From Chloracidobacterium sp. UBA3360 (GTDB lineage: Bacteria; Acidobacteriota; Blastocatellia; Pyrinomonadales; Pyrinomonadaceae), in NCBI GenBank assembly GCA_002360555.1, contig DEQS01000062.1, positions 1 to 6,170 on the forward strand: a stretch of DNA of 6,170 nt, given 5' to 3'. This document shows positions 1 to 6,170 of this stretch, piece after piece (the stretch's first letter is position 1; the number at the start of each line of letters is the position of its first letter). Made by a program: the position numbers and the translations under genes. Below the pieces are notes generated by a model that searched no databases, was not told the DNA's origin, and was given only the letters and a program-made list of their open reading frames with translations.

Positions 1-1799
1 CAGTTGACCATGATCGTCTCAAAGCACGCGTCGTGCAGAGCAAAGCTCGCGTGACAGCAGCAATAGTCAAACTCGATGCCCTGCCCGATACGATTTGGCC
101 CCGAACCGAGGATCATTATCTTTCGCCTGTCGGTCGGCTCGGCCTCGCACTCGGACTCGTATGTCGAGTACATATACGGCGTGAATGATTCAAACTCCGC
201 TCCGCACGTATCGACGCGTTTATAAACGGGCGTGATGCCGAGGGATTTTCTACGCGTCCTGACCTCAACTTCTGTCGCGTTGGCAAGGTACGCAAGACGG
301 CGGTCTGATAAGCCAAGTTCCTTGGCGGTTCGAATATCGTCGCTCGTATAATTATCGAGTTTCTGGCCGCCCGCTGACGCAGGCGATTCAGACAGAGAGT
401 CCTGAAATTCCATCACCTGCGACAGTTGGTCGAGGAACCACGGATCGATCTTTGTCAGCCGATGGATCTCTTCGAGCGAGTACCCGTTTTGCATCGCGTA
501 TGTGATATACGAGAACCTCTGAGAGTTTGGCCGGGCGAGTTTTCGCTGTAACTCGGCATCAGGTATGTCCTGTAAACGCAGAGGTTTAACTGCCTCAAGC
601 GAACGTAACCCCTTAAACAACGATTCCTTAAATGTACGGCCGATCGCCATCACTTCGCCGACCGAACGCATCTGTGTATCAAGCACATCTTCGGCACCGG
701 GAAATTTCTCAAACGCCCATTTTGGTATCTTGGTAACGACGTAATCTATCGTCGGTTCGAACGACGCGGGCGTCATTTTGGTGATGTCATTTGGTATCTC
801 GTCGAGCGTGTACCCGACGGCAAGTTTGGCGGCGATCTTCGCAATTGGAAAGCCGGTCGCTTTTGAGGCTAATGCAGATGATCGCGACACACGCGGGTTC
901 ATCTCGATGATGCGGACATCGCCGTTCGCGGGGTTTATCGCAAACTGGATATTCGACCCGCCCGTCTCGACGCCGACCTTGCGGATGCAAGCCTTGGACA
1001 TATCACGAAGCCGTTGATATTCGACATCGGTCAGGGTCTGTGCCGGCGCGACCGTGATCGAATCGCCGGTATGCACGCCCATCGGGTCAAAGTTTTCTAT
1101 TGAGCAAATGATGACGACGTTGTCGTTGAGGTCACGCATTACCTCTAGCTCATACTCTTTCCACCCGAGTATCGATTCTTCGACAAGTATTTGCGAATTT
1201 GGCGACGCAGCCAGCCCGCCGCGTGCGATCTCTTCGAACTCCTCGGGGTTATAGGCAACACCGCCGCCCGTGCCCCCAAGCGTAAAACTCGGCCGCACGA
1301 TCGCCGGATAGCCTGTTTCCTCGACGATCGCACGTGCCTCTTCCCAAGTGTGGGCAAAACCGCCCTTACACGACGGCACGCCGATCTCGTCCATCGCGGC
1401 TTTGAACAGCTCGCGGTCCTCGCCGACCTTGATCGCGTCAATATTCGCACCGATCATCGTAACGCCGTATTTTTCGAAAACGCCACGCTCGTACAGCTCG
1501 ACCGACAGGTTTAGCCCCGTCTGGCCGCCGACCGTCGGCAGCACGGCGTCTGGACGCTCTTTTTCGATGATGGCGGTGACGGATTCGAGCGTGAGCGGCT
1601 CGATATAGGTCTTATCGGCGATCTCGGGGTCGGTCATGATCGTCGCCGGATTGGAATTGACCAGCACGACCTCGTACCCCTCTTGCCGCAAAGCACGGCA
1701 CGCCTGCGTCCCCGAATAATCAAATTCGCAGGCCTGTCCGATGACGATCGGCCCCGAACCGATGATCAAAATTTTGTGAATATCGCTGCGTCTTGGCAT
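1..1799 (-). CDS. carB: Carbamoyl-phosphate synthase large subunit, N-terminal 599 codons (partial, runs off left edge)
   Basis: CarB makes carbamoyl phosphate from bicarbonate, two ATP and ammonia channelled from the glutaminase subunit CarA, feeding pyrimidine and arginine synthesis in the cytoplasm. The frame is open from ATG 1799 to base 1; E. coli CarB has 1073 residues, so a little over half is visible. The N-terminus (MPRRSDIHKILIIGSGPIVI) aligns with E. coli from residue 1, which fixes the start. E. coli numbering holds through the first ATP-grasp domain: R129, R169, the glycine loop 175-180, and E299/N301/R303 in EMNPRVSRSSALASKATGFP. The oligomerization region runs from about 400 to 555 (VYKRVDTC at 525-532). 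The second synthetase domain opens at about 560 (KIMILGSGPNRIGQGIEFDY). No frameshift or in-frame stop was seen. No SD precedes the ATG. It lies 294 bases downstream of TPR gene 1, probably as its own transcription unit. No carA is visible. Confidence 0.98.
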   Translation of the reverse strand, partial: MPRRSDIHKILIIGSGPIVIGQACEFDYSGTQACRALRQEGYEVVLVNSNPATIMTDPEIADKTYIEPLTLESVTAIIEKERPDAVLPTVGGQTGLNLSVELYERGVFEKYGVTMIGANIDAIKVGEDRELFKAAMDEIGVPSCKGGFAHTWEEARAIVEETGYPAIVRPSFTLGGTGGGVAYNPEEFEEIARGGLAASPNSQILVEESILGWKEYELEVMRDLNDNVVIICSIENFDPMGVHTGDSITVAPAQTLTDVEYQRLRDMSKACIRKVGVETGGSNIQFAINPANGDVRIIEMNPRVSRSSALASKATGFPIAKIAAKLAVGYTLDEIPNDITKMTPASFEPTIDYVVTKIPKWAFEKFPGAEDVLDTQMRSVGEVMAIGRTFKESLFKGLRSLEAVKPLRLQDIPDAELQRKLARPNSQRFSYITYAMQNGYSLEEIHRLTKIDPWFLDQLSQVMEFQDSLSESPASAGGQKLDNYTSDDIRTAKELGLSDRRLAYLANATEVEVRTRRKSLGITPVYKRVDTCGAEFESFTPYMYSTYESECEAEPTDRRKIMILGSGPNRIGQGIEFDYCCCHASFALHDACFETIMVN

Positions 1800-1823
1800 T
1801 TATCGGCTTGTTCTAAACTCACG

Positions 1824-1829
1824 ATTATA
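1824..1829 (-). promoter_or_regulatory. Candidate -10 box of the carB promoter
   Basis: The minus strand reads TATAAT, a perfect sigma-70-type -10 hexamer, with its last base 24 bases before the carB ATG. Transcription would start near 1817, giving a leader of under 20 bases. No good -35 is present at 16-18 bp spacing; the closest is TTCGAG at 1853-1848, which is poor and lies in the loop of the adjacent hairpin. The bases before the box are a T run plus G, not a proper extended -10 (TGn). The box is clear, but its use is inferred. Confidence 0.4.
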
Positions 1830-1830
1830 C

Positions 1831-1862
1831 AAAAAAACCACCGCTCGCTCGAACCGTGGTTT
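1831..1862 (-). terminator. Terminator-like hairpin with T tract upstream of carB
   Basis: On the minus strand, AAACCAC (1862-1856) and GTGGTTT (1841-1835) form a 7-bp stem around a 14-base loop. The 3' arm runs into seven consecutive T (1837-1831). With one mismatch, three further A-T pairs could extend it. The form suits a Rho-independent terminator for transcripts from TPR gene 1, whose stop is about 230 bases upstream, or an attenuator if transcription of carB starts further upstream. The large loop and modest G+C make strength uncertain. The plus-strand reading has only a short T run and is less convincing. Confidence 0.5.
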
Positions 1863-1946
1863 GTTTATAGTTGATTGTTCAGTGAATCTGCGGAGCAGGC
1901 GGCATATTTTAGCCCCATGTTGACTCCCGACGGGTCGGAATTCGTC

Positions 1947-2028
1947 AGGCATGGCGAAAGCCCGCACGAAGTAAGGGCGTAACTCGCAACTTGGATGTTA
2001 CGCCCTTACTTCGTGCGGGCTTATGCCT
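1947..2028. repeat. Long near-perfect inverted repeat, REPIN-like intergenic palindrome
   Basis: Bases 1958-1983 and 1997-2022 are exact reverse complements (26 bp, no mismatch) around a 13-base loop (1984-1996). Beyond a 5-base bulge (1953-1957), AGGCAT (1947-1952) pairs with ATGCCT (2023-2028), adding six outer pairs. Within each arm GCCC and GGGC, 11 bases apart, could pair as a smaller hairpin. Two inverted palindromic units with a short spacer is the layout of REPIN elements. Neither strand ends in a strong T tract, so it is not a classic terminator, though it could stabilise the 3' end of the TPR gene 1 mRNA. It encodes no protein. Being dispersed in the genome is inferred, since only one copy is visible. 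Confidence 0.85.
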
Positions 2029-2040
2029 AAGAACGGCAAT

Positions 2041-2077
2041 CTTGGTCCATCTTGGTGCATCGTGGTCCATCTGGTCC
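2041..2077. repeat. Tandem 10-bp imperfect direct repeat
   Basis: Three consecutive 10-base units, CTTGGTCCAT, CTTGGTGCAT and CGTGGTCCAT (2041-2070), differ by one or two bases. They are followed by a partial fourth unit, CTGGTCC (2071-2077), which lacks one base of the pattern. The period is about one DNA helical turn. The array sits between the palindrome and the stop codon of TPR gene 1, outside coding sequence. It could be a protein-binding array or a slippage product; the sequence alone does not decide. Confidence 0.6.
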
Positions 2078-2093
2078 GGACCGAACCAAAACT

Positions 2094-3905
2094 TCAGGGG
2101 AATCGCGGTAGTTTTGGTATTTTGTTTTCGATCTTTCGCTTAGCGTCGTCGATCTGGGCTTTGCCGTTAAAGATGTTGTCGAGCCGCAGGGCCATATTCG
2201 GATCGATCTTTTTGAGCCGGTCGTACATCTTTTTGGCCTCTTTTTTATTGCCGCTGGCGTTGTATGCCTCGCCGAGGTTGAATAGGCCGTTGATGCTGTT
2301 GCCGTCCATCTCGACCACGCGTTTGAAATTTGCGATGGCTTCAACAAACTTTTTGAGCCCGCGATATGCACGCCCAAGCTGATTTATCGCGACCGACCAG
2401 TTTGGGTGGAGCTTGTCAGCTTTTTCAAGTGATTCGACCGCCTCTTGGTGCTCTCCCAGCTCATTGTGCGTGGCACCGAGATTGACATAAGCGGCGTCAA
2501 ACTGCGGCTCCTGCACGAGAGCTTCTTTCAGCGCGACCTTTCCCTTTTCGTAATTTTCCGTCGCTCCGGCGTCGTTCTTAGCGGCTTTTTGCGTATAGCC
2601 GGCGTTGTAATATGCCCAGCCGACGTTGTTGTTATCTACCGCTCCGGGGCTCATCACGCGTGCGGATTCGAGCCGTGCGACTGCCTTGTCCCATTCGTTG
2701 GCCTTGCCGAGACAAAATCCCCATTCGCTCTCCATATCGGCTGTCTTCAAGCCTTTTTCGGATGCGGCTTTGTATTCGGCGTTGGCGTCAATATAGCGTT
2801 CCTGCTGGCGATAAGTGCTGGCAAGATTTGCGTGAGCGAGAGCATTATTCGGGTCATTTTTCAGCGTCTGCTGATACGCGGTGGCGGCGTTCGGATAGTC
2901 GCCCTTGTTGTAATACGCAACGCCCATGTCAAAGGACGCTGCCGAATTCGCCGGGTCAACCTCAAGCGTCTTTTTGTAAGCCGCGATCGCGTCATCCGGC
3001 CGCTCCATGCGGTCGAGCGTATGGCCGCGATAATATTGGGCGGATGTAAAATTACCGTCGAGTTCTAACACACGGTCAAACGCCGCGAGTGCCTCGGTAT
3101 TCTTATTTTGCTTGAACAGGATCACGCCGTTCAAATATCGGGTTTCGACCGTGTCGATACCTGCGGCGTTGGCTTTTTGCAGCGTGGTTTCGGCTTTTGC
3201 GATCTCGCCGTTATCCAGATACGCAACGCCCAGCGGTGGAAAGAGCATCGTGTACGCAGGGTTTATCGCGAGGGCTTTTTCGTAATTGAGAGCGGCCTTA
3301 TCGTTTTTGCCATTAGCGTCATAGATCGCACCGGCTTTGGCGTAGGCGACGTCATTTTGCTTGTCGTATTTGACCGCCTCTTCGAACAAGGCGATAGCGG
3401 CCTCGTTATTTGTGTCACCAGCGACGTCGATTCCCTTTGCGGTCAGGGCGTTGCTCAGCCCCTCCGACGCACGCGTGTTTTTAGGATTTTGGACGAGAGC
3501 GGCACGATAATTTGTGATCGCAAGATCTGTCTGGTCGTTGTCAAACGCCGTCTCGGCCTTAGCCGTGAGCATATTTGACGACGCTATCTTTTTATTTGCG
3601 GCTGCGATGGCGGCTTTTTTACGGGCTGCGATCGCGTCTGCACGGCGTTTCTTTGCAAGTGCAGCGATCTGTCCACTCGCAGCCTTCGAGCCGCCGCCGA
3701 CTCGCCCACCACCTTCGCCCAACGAGGCCTTGCCCCCACCGGCACGAACCTGCGGCTTTTTACGGGAACCGCGAAAAACAAACACACTCGACCCGCCCGC
3801 AATGTCATCCGTCGCGACCAGATCCTGTGCGGCGACTGTGTTCGGCAACGGCAGCAGTGAAAAGAAAATAGATGCGATCACGAGCAAGGATAGATTTGTT
3901 TTCAT
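2094..3905 (-). CDS. Secreted TPR-repeat protein (TPR gene 1), 603 residues
   Basis: A probable exported protein-interaction scaffold of unknown partner. I chose ATG 3905: it begins a typical signal peptide (MKTN start, hydrophobic core about 5-21, cleavage likely after Ala26 in TVAA-Q) and has GGGAG upstream. An in-frame TTG at 3923 would add six residues before the signal peptide and has no SD. After cleavage come a short segment, a Gly/Lys/Arg-rich low-complexity linker (about 45-78) and an Ala/Lys-rich helix (about 79-112). From about 115 to 570 run roughly 12-13 TPR units of the 34-residue type, with the family's G/Y, A and P positions (for example GVAYYNKGDYPNAATAYQQT). The C-terminal tail is basic and proline-containing (IPKLPRFP). 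No enzyme motif or anchoring transmembrane segment is seen. Residues about 395-577 are homologous to the C-terminus of TPR gene 2, across murB. It could be periplasmic or surface-located; function is unknown. Confidence 0.9.
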   Translation of the reverse strand: MKTNLSLLVIASIFFSLLPLPNTVAAQDLVATDDIAGGSSVFVFRGSRKKPQVRAGGGKASLGEGGGRVGGGSKAASGQIAALAKKRRADAIAARKKAAIAAANKKIASSNMLTAKAETAFDNDQTDLAITNYRAALVQNPKNTRASEGLSNALTAKGIDVAGDTNNEAAIALFEEAVKYDKQNDVAYAKAGAIYDANGKNDKAALNYEKALAINPAYTMLFPPLGVAYLDNGEIAKAETTLQKANAAGIDTVETRYLNGVILFKQNKNTEALAAFDRVLELDGNFTSAQYYRGHTLDRMERPDDAIAAYKKTLEVDPANSAASFDMGVAYYNKGDYPNAATAYQQTLKNDPNNALAHANLASTYRQQERYIDANAEYKAASEKGLKTADMESEWGFCLGKANEWDKAVARLESARVMSPGAVDNNNVGWAYYNAGYTQKAAKNDAGATENYEKGKVALKEALVQEPQFDAAYVNLGATHNELGEHQEAVESLEKADKLHPNWSVAINQLGRAYRGLKKFVEAIANFKRVVEMDGNSINGLFNLGEAYNASGNKKEAKKMYDRLKKIDPNMALRLDNIFNGKAQIDDAKRKIENKIPKLPRFP

Positions 3906-3916
3906 GTGTGAGGATG

Positions 3917-3921
3917 CTCCC
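3917..3921 (-). promoter_or_regulatory. Shine-Dalgarno-like GGGAG for TPR gene 1
   Basis: GGGAG on the minus strand lies 11 bases before ATG 3905, a little longer than the usual 5-9. It overlaps the alternative TTG start at 3923, so it cannot serve that codon. This favours the ATG and the protein that begins at its signal peptide. Confidence 0.5.
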
Positions 3922-3957
3922 AAGAAAGGTTAGCCGCCGGATGACAGCCAAAGATAA

Positions 3958-3963
3958 ATTATA
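3958..3963 (-). promoter_or_regulatory. Candidate -10 box of the TPR gene 1 promoter
   Basis: The minus strand reads TATAAT in the 97-base gap between murB and TPR gene 1. Transcription would start near 3951, giving a leader of about 46 bases that contains the GGGAG. No recognisable TTGACA lies 16-18 bp upstream (the region reads TCGAATC). The hexamer is exact but the assignment is inferred. If used, TPR gene 1 can be transcribed independently of murB. Confidence 0.4.
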
Positions 3964-4002
3964 CGACAAAATAGGTGTGCGATTCGAGCTTTTTGTGACG
4001 GG

Positions 4003-5043
4003 CTAAAACCCGACAAATACAGGTTCAGGGTCGAGTGTTATGCCAAATTTATCGGCCACCGTACGCTGGATCTCTTCTTTTAGCAGCAAAATGTCGCCCG
4101 CAGACGCCCCGCCGCGATTGATGATCGCAAGAGTGTGATTTGACGAAATACCGGCGTTGCCGAGAGCAAAGCCTTTGTTGAGCCCCGAGCGTTCGATCAG
4201 CCAAGCCGCCGGAATTTTAACCGCGTCGCCGAATGGGAAATTGGGGATGTTGCCCATCTCGGCCTGTAGTTCGCCAAGTTTGTCACGGCTGACGATCGGG
4301 TTTTTGAAAAAAGAACCTGCACTTCGAGAATTTGGGTCGCCAGCGTCAATGACCATCGATTTCGAACGGCGAATATTCAACACCGCCTCACGAACCTCAA
4401 CCAACGACGGCTTTCGTTCGGCAAAATGCTCGATCAGGTCTTTATATACGACCTTTGGCTCGCCGCCTTTCCGCAAAGCAAAGGTCACGCTCAAAACAAC
4501 GTATCGATCACGATGCGTCGAGTTAAAGATGCTTTTGCGATATGAGAAATAACAGTCGGCATTGGTTAGCGTTACCAGTTCTTTTTGCTGACGGTCATAG
4601 TATCTAACCGACACTATCGTCTCGGCAACTTCCTGTCCATACGCCCCAACATTTTGCACCGGCGTGCCGCCGACAAATCCCGGGATGCCGCTCAGGCATT
4701 CGACGCCCGCAAGATCGTTTTCAACGCAATGAGCGACAAAGCCATCCCAATCCTCACCCGCTTGCGCTGTCACGTATCGCGTGCCATCTTTTTCTGCAAA
4801 CTCCGACACGCCTGTAAGTGCAATATTGATAACAAGCCCGTCAAACCCCGTATCCGAGATCAGCACATTGCTGCCGCCGCCGAGGATGAAAACCGGCAAA
4901 CCCTTGTCTTCGGCAAACGCGAGAGCCTCGATCACTGCATCTTCGGTCTCCGCCGTGACGAAATATCTCGCATTGCCGCCAACCTGTAAGGTCGTCAGCG
5001 GGGCAAGCCGGACGTTTTCTTTGATCTCGATAGAACCGCTCAT
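4003..5043 (-). CDS. murB: UDP-N-acetylenolpyruvoylglucosamine reductase
   Basis: MurB reduces UDP-GlcNAc-enolpyruvate to UDP-MurNAc with NADPH and FAD, the second committed step of peptidoglycan precursor synthesis, in the cytoplasm. The 346-residue product is close to E. coli MurB (342). The N-terminal FAD-binding domain shows TTLQVGGNARYFV and ILGGGSNVLISD (53-64), then GIPGFVGGTPVQNVGAYGQE (119-138). The catalytic set is present: R169 in FSYRKSIF, S244 in AGSFFKNP (243-249, the proton-donor serine), and E340 in LDPEP. The presence of the YRKSIF region points to the E. coli-like type I enzyme. The protein ends soon after the glutamate (VFVGF), shorter there than E. coli. ATG 5043 gives the expected N-terminus, but no SD precedes it and a GC-rich hairpin ends seven bases away. 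It is the first gene after TPR gene 2 (60-base gap); no mraY, murC or ftsZ is visible, so it lies outside a dcw cluster in this window. Confidence 0.97.
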   Translation of the reverse strand: MSGSIEIKENVRLAPLTTLQVGGNARYFVTAETEDAVIEALAFAEDKGLPVFILGGGSNVLISDTGFDGLVINIALTGVSEFAEKDGTRYVTAQAGEDWDGFVAHCVENDLAGVECLSGIPGFVGGTPVQNVGAYGQEVAETIVSVRYYDRQQKELVTLTNADCYFSYRKSIFNSTHRDRYVVLSVTFALRKGGEPKVVYKDLIEHFAERKPSLVEVREAVLNIRRSKSMVIDAGDPNSRSAGSFFKNPIVSRDKLGELQAEMGNIPNFPFGDAVKIPAAWLIERSGLNKGFALGNAGISSNHTLAIINRGGASAGDILLLKEEIQRTVADKFGITLDPEPVFVGF

Positions 5044-5049
5044 ATATGT

Positions 5050-5075
5050 AAAAGCCGGGCAGTGGCCCGACTCTT
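5050..5075 (-). terminator. GC-rich hairpin between TPR gene 2 and murB (terminator or leader structure)
   Basis: On the minus strand CGGGC and GCCCG pair around a CACT loop (core 5056-5069). The stem extends outward by G-C, A-U and wobble pairs to up to 11 bp (5050-5060 with 5065-5075). The 3' arm ends CTTTTAC, only four T in a row. It lies about 30 bases after the TPR gene 2 stop, so it may end that transcript. It also sits immediately before the murB ATG with no SD between, so if read through it could limit murB translation. The stem is clear; the role is not. Confidence 0.5.
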
Positions 5076-5103
5076 AGCGATAAAAATACTTGTTTGAAAC
5101 TTA

Positions 5104-6170
5104 CTACAAACGCGCCGCTTTCATGGCGTTTTCGAGCTTGATCGCGTCGCCCGGGCTGAGCGTTTTTAGCACATCTACGATCCGCTTGACCTCTTTGCCG
5201 TTCTTGCGTTTGATCTCGGCGTAACCGAGGCTCGTCAGAGCTCCCACATATTTTGGTTCTCGTTCGAGCACGGCACGAAACCATTTGGCCGAATTATCAA
5301 AATCATTGACCTTAAAATACGCCGTGCCGAGCGCGTATCTTGAAAACGTCCAATCCGGATGCGTATCTACGACCTGTTTTAGGGCATTGATCGCTCCGGC
5401 AAAATCCCCCTGATCGATCAAGACGCCGCCGAGATTTTGCAGAGCACCGTCGGCAACGATCGGATTTCCGGCAACGGCTTTTTGCAGGGCTTCTTTTGCC
5501 AAAACAAGCTTTGCATCTGCTCCGGCCTTGTTATTTGCGTCGATGTCGAGCCGCGCGTAATTATAATAGGCCCAGCCGAGATTAGCCTGATCGATGGCAT
5601 TGCCGCCGCTCAGTTCGACCGCTTTTTCCATGGCGGTCACAGCTCCTTGCCACAGATTCGTTGGACGTTCACACGAAACAAATCTAGCGGTATTGGCCTC
5701 ACATTGCTTTCCGAGCGAAAATCCTAATTTACTGTTGAGATCGGCCGCGATCTCTTTGCTGAAATTCGGCTGCTTTGTGTAAAACAACAGGGCGTTAGTA
5801 TATCGTGGGATAGCGTTGTTAAATTCACCAGACATCCGGAAAGCGTCGCCCAGCGACAAAAGCACTTCCCAATTATCGCTTTTCAATTTCTCCGCCGCTT
5901 TTAGTTGTATGATCGCGTCAGGATAATTGCCCAGATCAAGATAAGCCTGGCCTAACCCGGCGATCGCGTCGAGATAATTCGGCCGCAAGCTGATCGCCTG
6001 TTTGTATTCAGGGATCGCGTCAGCCGTGCGTTTTAGCCGGACGAGCACCTCAGCGGTGTTGAAATACGCATCTGCGTATGTCGGGTCGATCGTCTTGGCC
6101 TTTTGAAACGCGGCTAAAGCCTCGTCATTACGATTTTGTGCAGCTCTCACGAGCCCAAGGAAAAACTGCG
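5104..6170 (-). CDS. TPR-repeat protein (TPR gene 2), C-terminal part; N-terminus beyond right edge
   Basis: A TPR solenoid protein of unknown function, paralogous to TPR gene 1. The frame stays open to the window edge, giving 354 visible codons. A GTG at 6150 could be read as a start, but it falls inside a TPR helix (QFFLGLVRAAQNRNDEALAA), with repeat sequence continuing upstream of it, so the gene is best treated as 5'-partial. About eight to nine TPR units are visible, such as AGLGQAYLDLGNYPDAIIQL and ALGTAYFKVNDFDNSAKWF. A stretch with LGFSLGK and LGWAYYN corresponds to GFCLGK and VGWAYYN in TPR gene 1. A 15-residue insert just after LGFSLGK (codons 5706-5662) carries two cysteines. The C-terminus ends shortly after an AIKLEN motif, like ALRLDN in the paralogue but without its basic tail. 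Whether it is exported cannot be judged without the N-terminus. It lies 60 bases upstream of murB on the same strand. Confidence 0.88.
   Translation of the reverse strand, partial: QFFLGLVRAAQNRNDEALAAFQKAKTIDPTYADAYFNTAEVLVRLKRTADAIPEYKQAISLRPNYLDAIAGLGQAYLDLGNYPDAIIQLKAAEKLKSDNWEVLLSLGDAFRMSGEFNNAIPRYTNALLFYTKQPNFSKEIAADLNSKLGFSLGKQCEANTARFVSCERPTNLWQGAVTAMEKAVELSGGNAIDQANLGWAYYNYARLDIDANNKAGADAKLVLAKEALQKAVAGNPIVADGALQNLGGVLIDQGDFAGAINALKQVVDTHPDWTFSRYALGTAYFKVNDFDNSAKWFRAVLEREPKYVGALTSLGYAEIKRKNGKEVKRIVDVLKTLSPGDAIKLENAMKAARL

Noticed and set aside
778..1608. Several short open frames on both strands within 778-1608
   Set aside because: All lie within the carB frame, which is continuous and conserved to residue level.
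1835..1862. Possible tRNA fragment (GGTTCGA resembling a T-loop on the minus strand)
   Set aside because: The flanking bases do not form a 5-bp T-stem and there is no acceptor, D or anticodon arm; a simple hairpin with T tract explains it better.
1958..2022. CRISPR repeat
   Set aside because: A single palindrome with a 13-base loop, no regularly spaced repeats or spacers, and no cas genes.
2445..3068. A 207-codon open frame on the plus strand, antisense to TPR gene 1
   Set aside because: It lies wholly inside a clear TPR coding frame, its translation has no recognisable family features, and long antisense frames are common opposite Ala/Lys-rich coding DNA.
3999..4012. Small hairpin CGGG-loop-CCCG over the murB stop codon
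   Set aside because: Only a 4-bp stem with no T tract on either strand, so not a supportable terminator.
4157..4989. Two plus-strand open frames of 131 and 134 codons antisense to murB
   Set aside because: murB is unmistakable in the opposite frame with all catalytic residues; these translations look like composition artefacts.
6148..6150. GTG as the start of TPR gene 2
   Set aside because: The open frame continues to the window edge and the residues upstream (QFFLGL) complete the first helix of a TPR unit, so the true start is outside the window.

Overview
The window carries four protein-coding genes, all on the minus strand. In transcription order (right to left) they are: a TPR-repeat protein cut by the right edge (5104-6170), murB (4003-5043), a second TPR-repeat protein with a signal peptide (2094-3905), and the N-terminal 599 codons of carB, cut by the left edge (1-1799). 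I see no tRNA, rRNA, CRISPR array, transposase or phage gene. About 91% of the window is coding.

The organism is a bacterium: MurB makes peptidoglycan precursors, and CarB is the bacterial stand-alone large subunit. G+C is roughly half, Shine-Dalgarno signals are weak or absent at carB and murB, and carB is not beside other pyrimidine or arginine genes here. With the long secreted TPR protein and a REP-like palindrome, this would fit an environmental lineage such as Acidobacteriota (Blastocatellia-like). That placement is a low-confidence guess with no phylogenetic marker behind it.

Region by region. At 1-1799, carB is intact up to the window edge and keeps E. coli residue numbering through the first ATP-grasp domain. 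The 294-base gap at 1800-2093 is the densest non-coding stretch. It holds a carB -10 box, a terminator-like hairpin with a seven-T tract, a near-perfect 26-bp inverted repeat (REPIN-like), and three and a bit copies of a 10-bp tandem motif; bases 1863-1946 hold nothing I can name. TPR gene 1 (2094-3905) encodes about a dozen TPR units behind a signal peptide and a Gly/Lys/Arg-rich linker. Its upstream gap (3906-4002) has a -10 box and an SD-like GGGAG. At 4003-5043 murB is complete with its catalytic residues. The 60-base gap at 5044-5103 is dominated by a GC-rich hairpin that ends seven bases from the murB start. TPR gene 2 (5104-6170) fills the rest.

The genes do not form one pathway: CarB makes carbamoyl phosphate for pyrimidines and arginine, while MurB makes UDP-MurNAc for the cell wall. 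The best lead is that the two TPR proteins flanking murB share a homologous C-terminal module of about 180-200 residues, so they are paralogues. One of them carries an extra 15-residue cysteine-containing insert. A role near the cell envelope can be argued from the signal peptide and the murB neighbour, but it is inference. Nothing here amounts to a convincing new multi-gene system.
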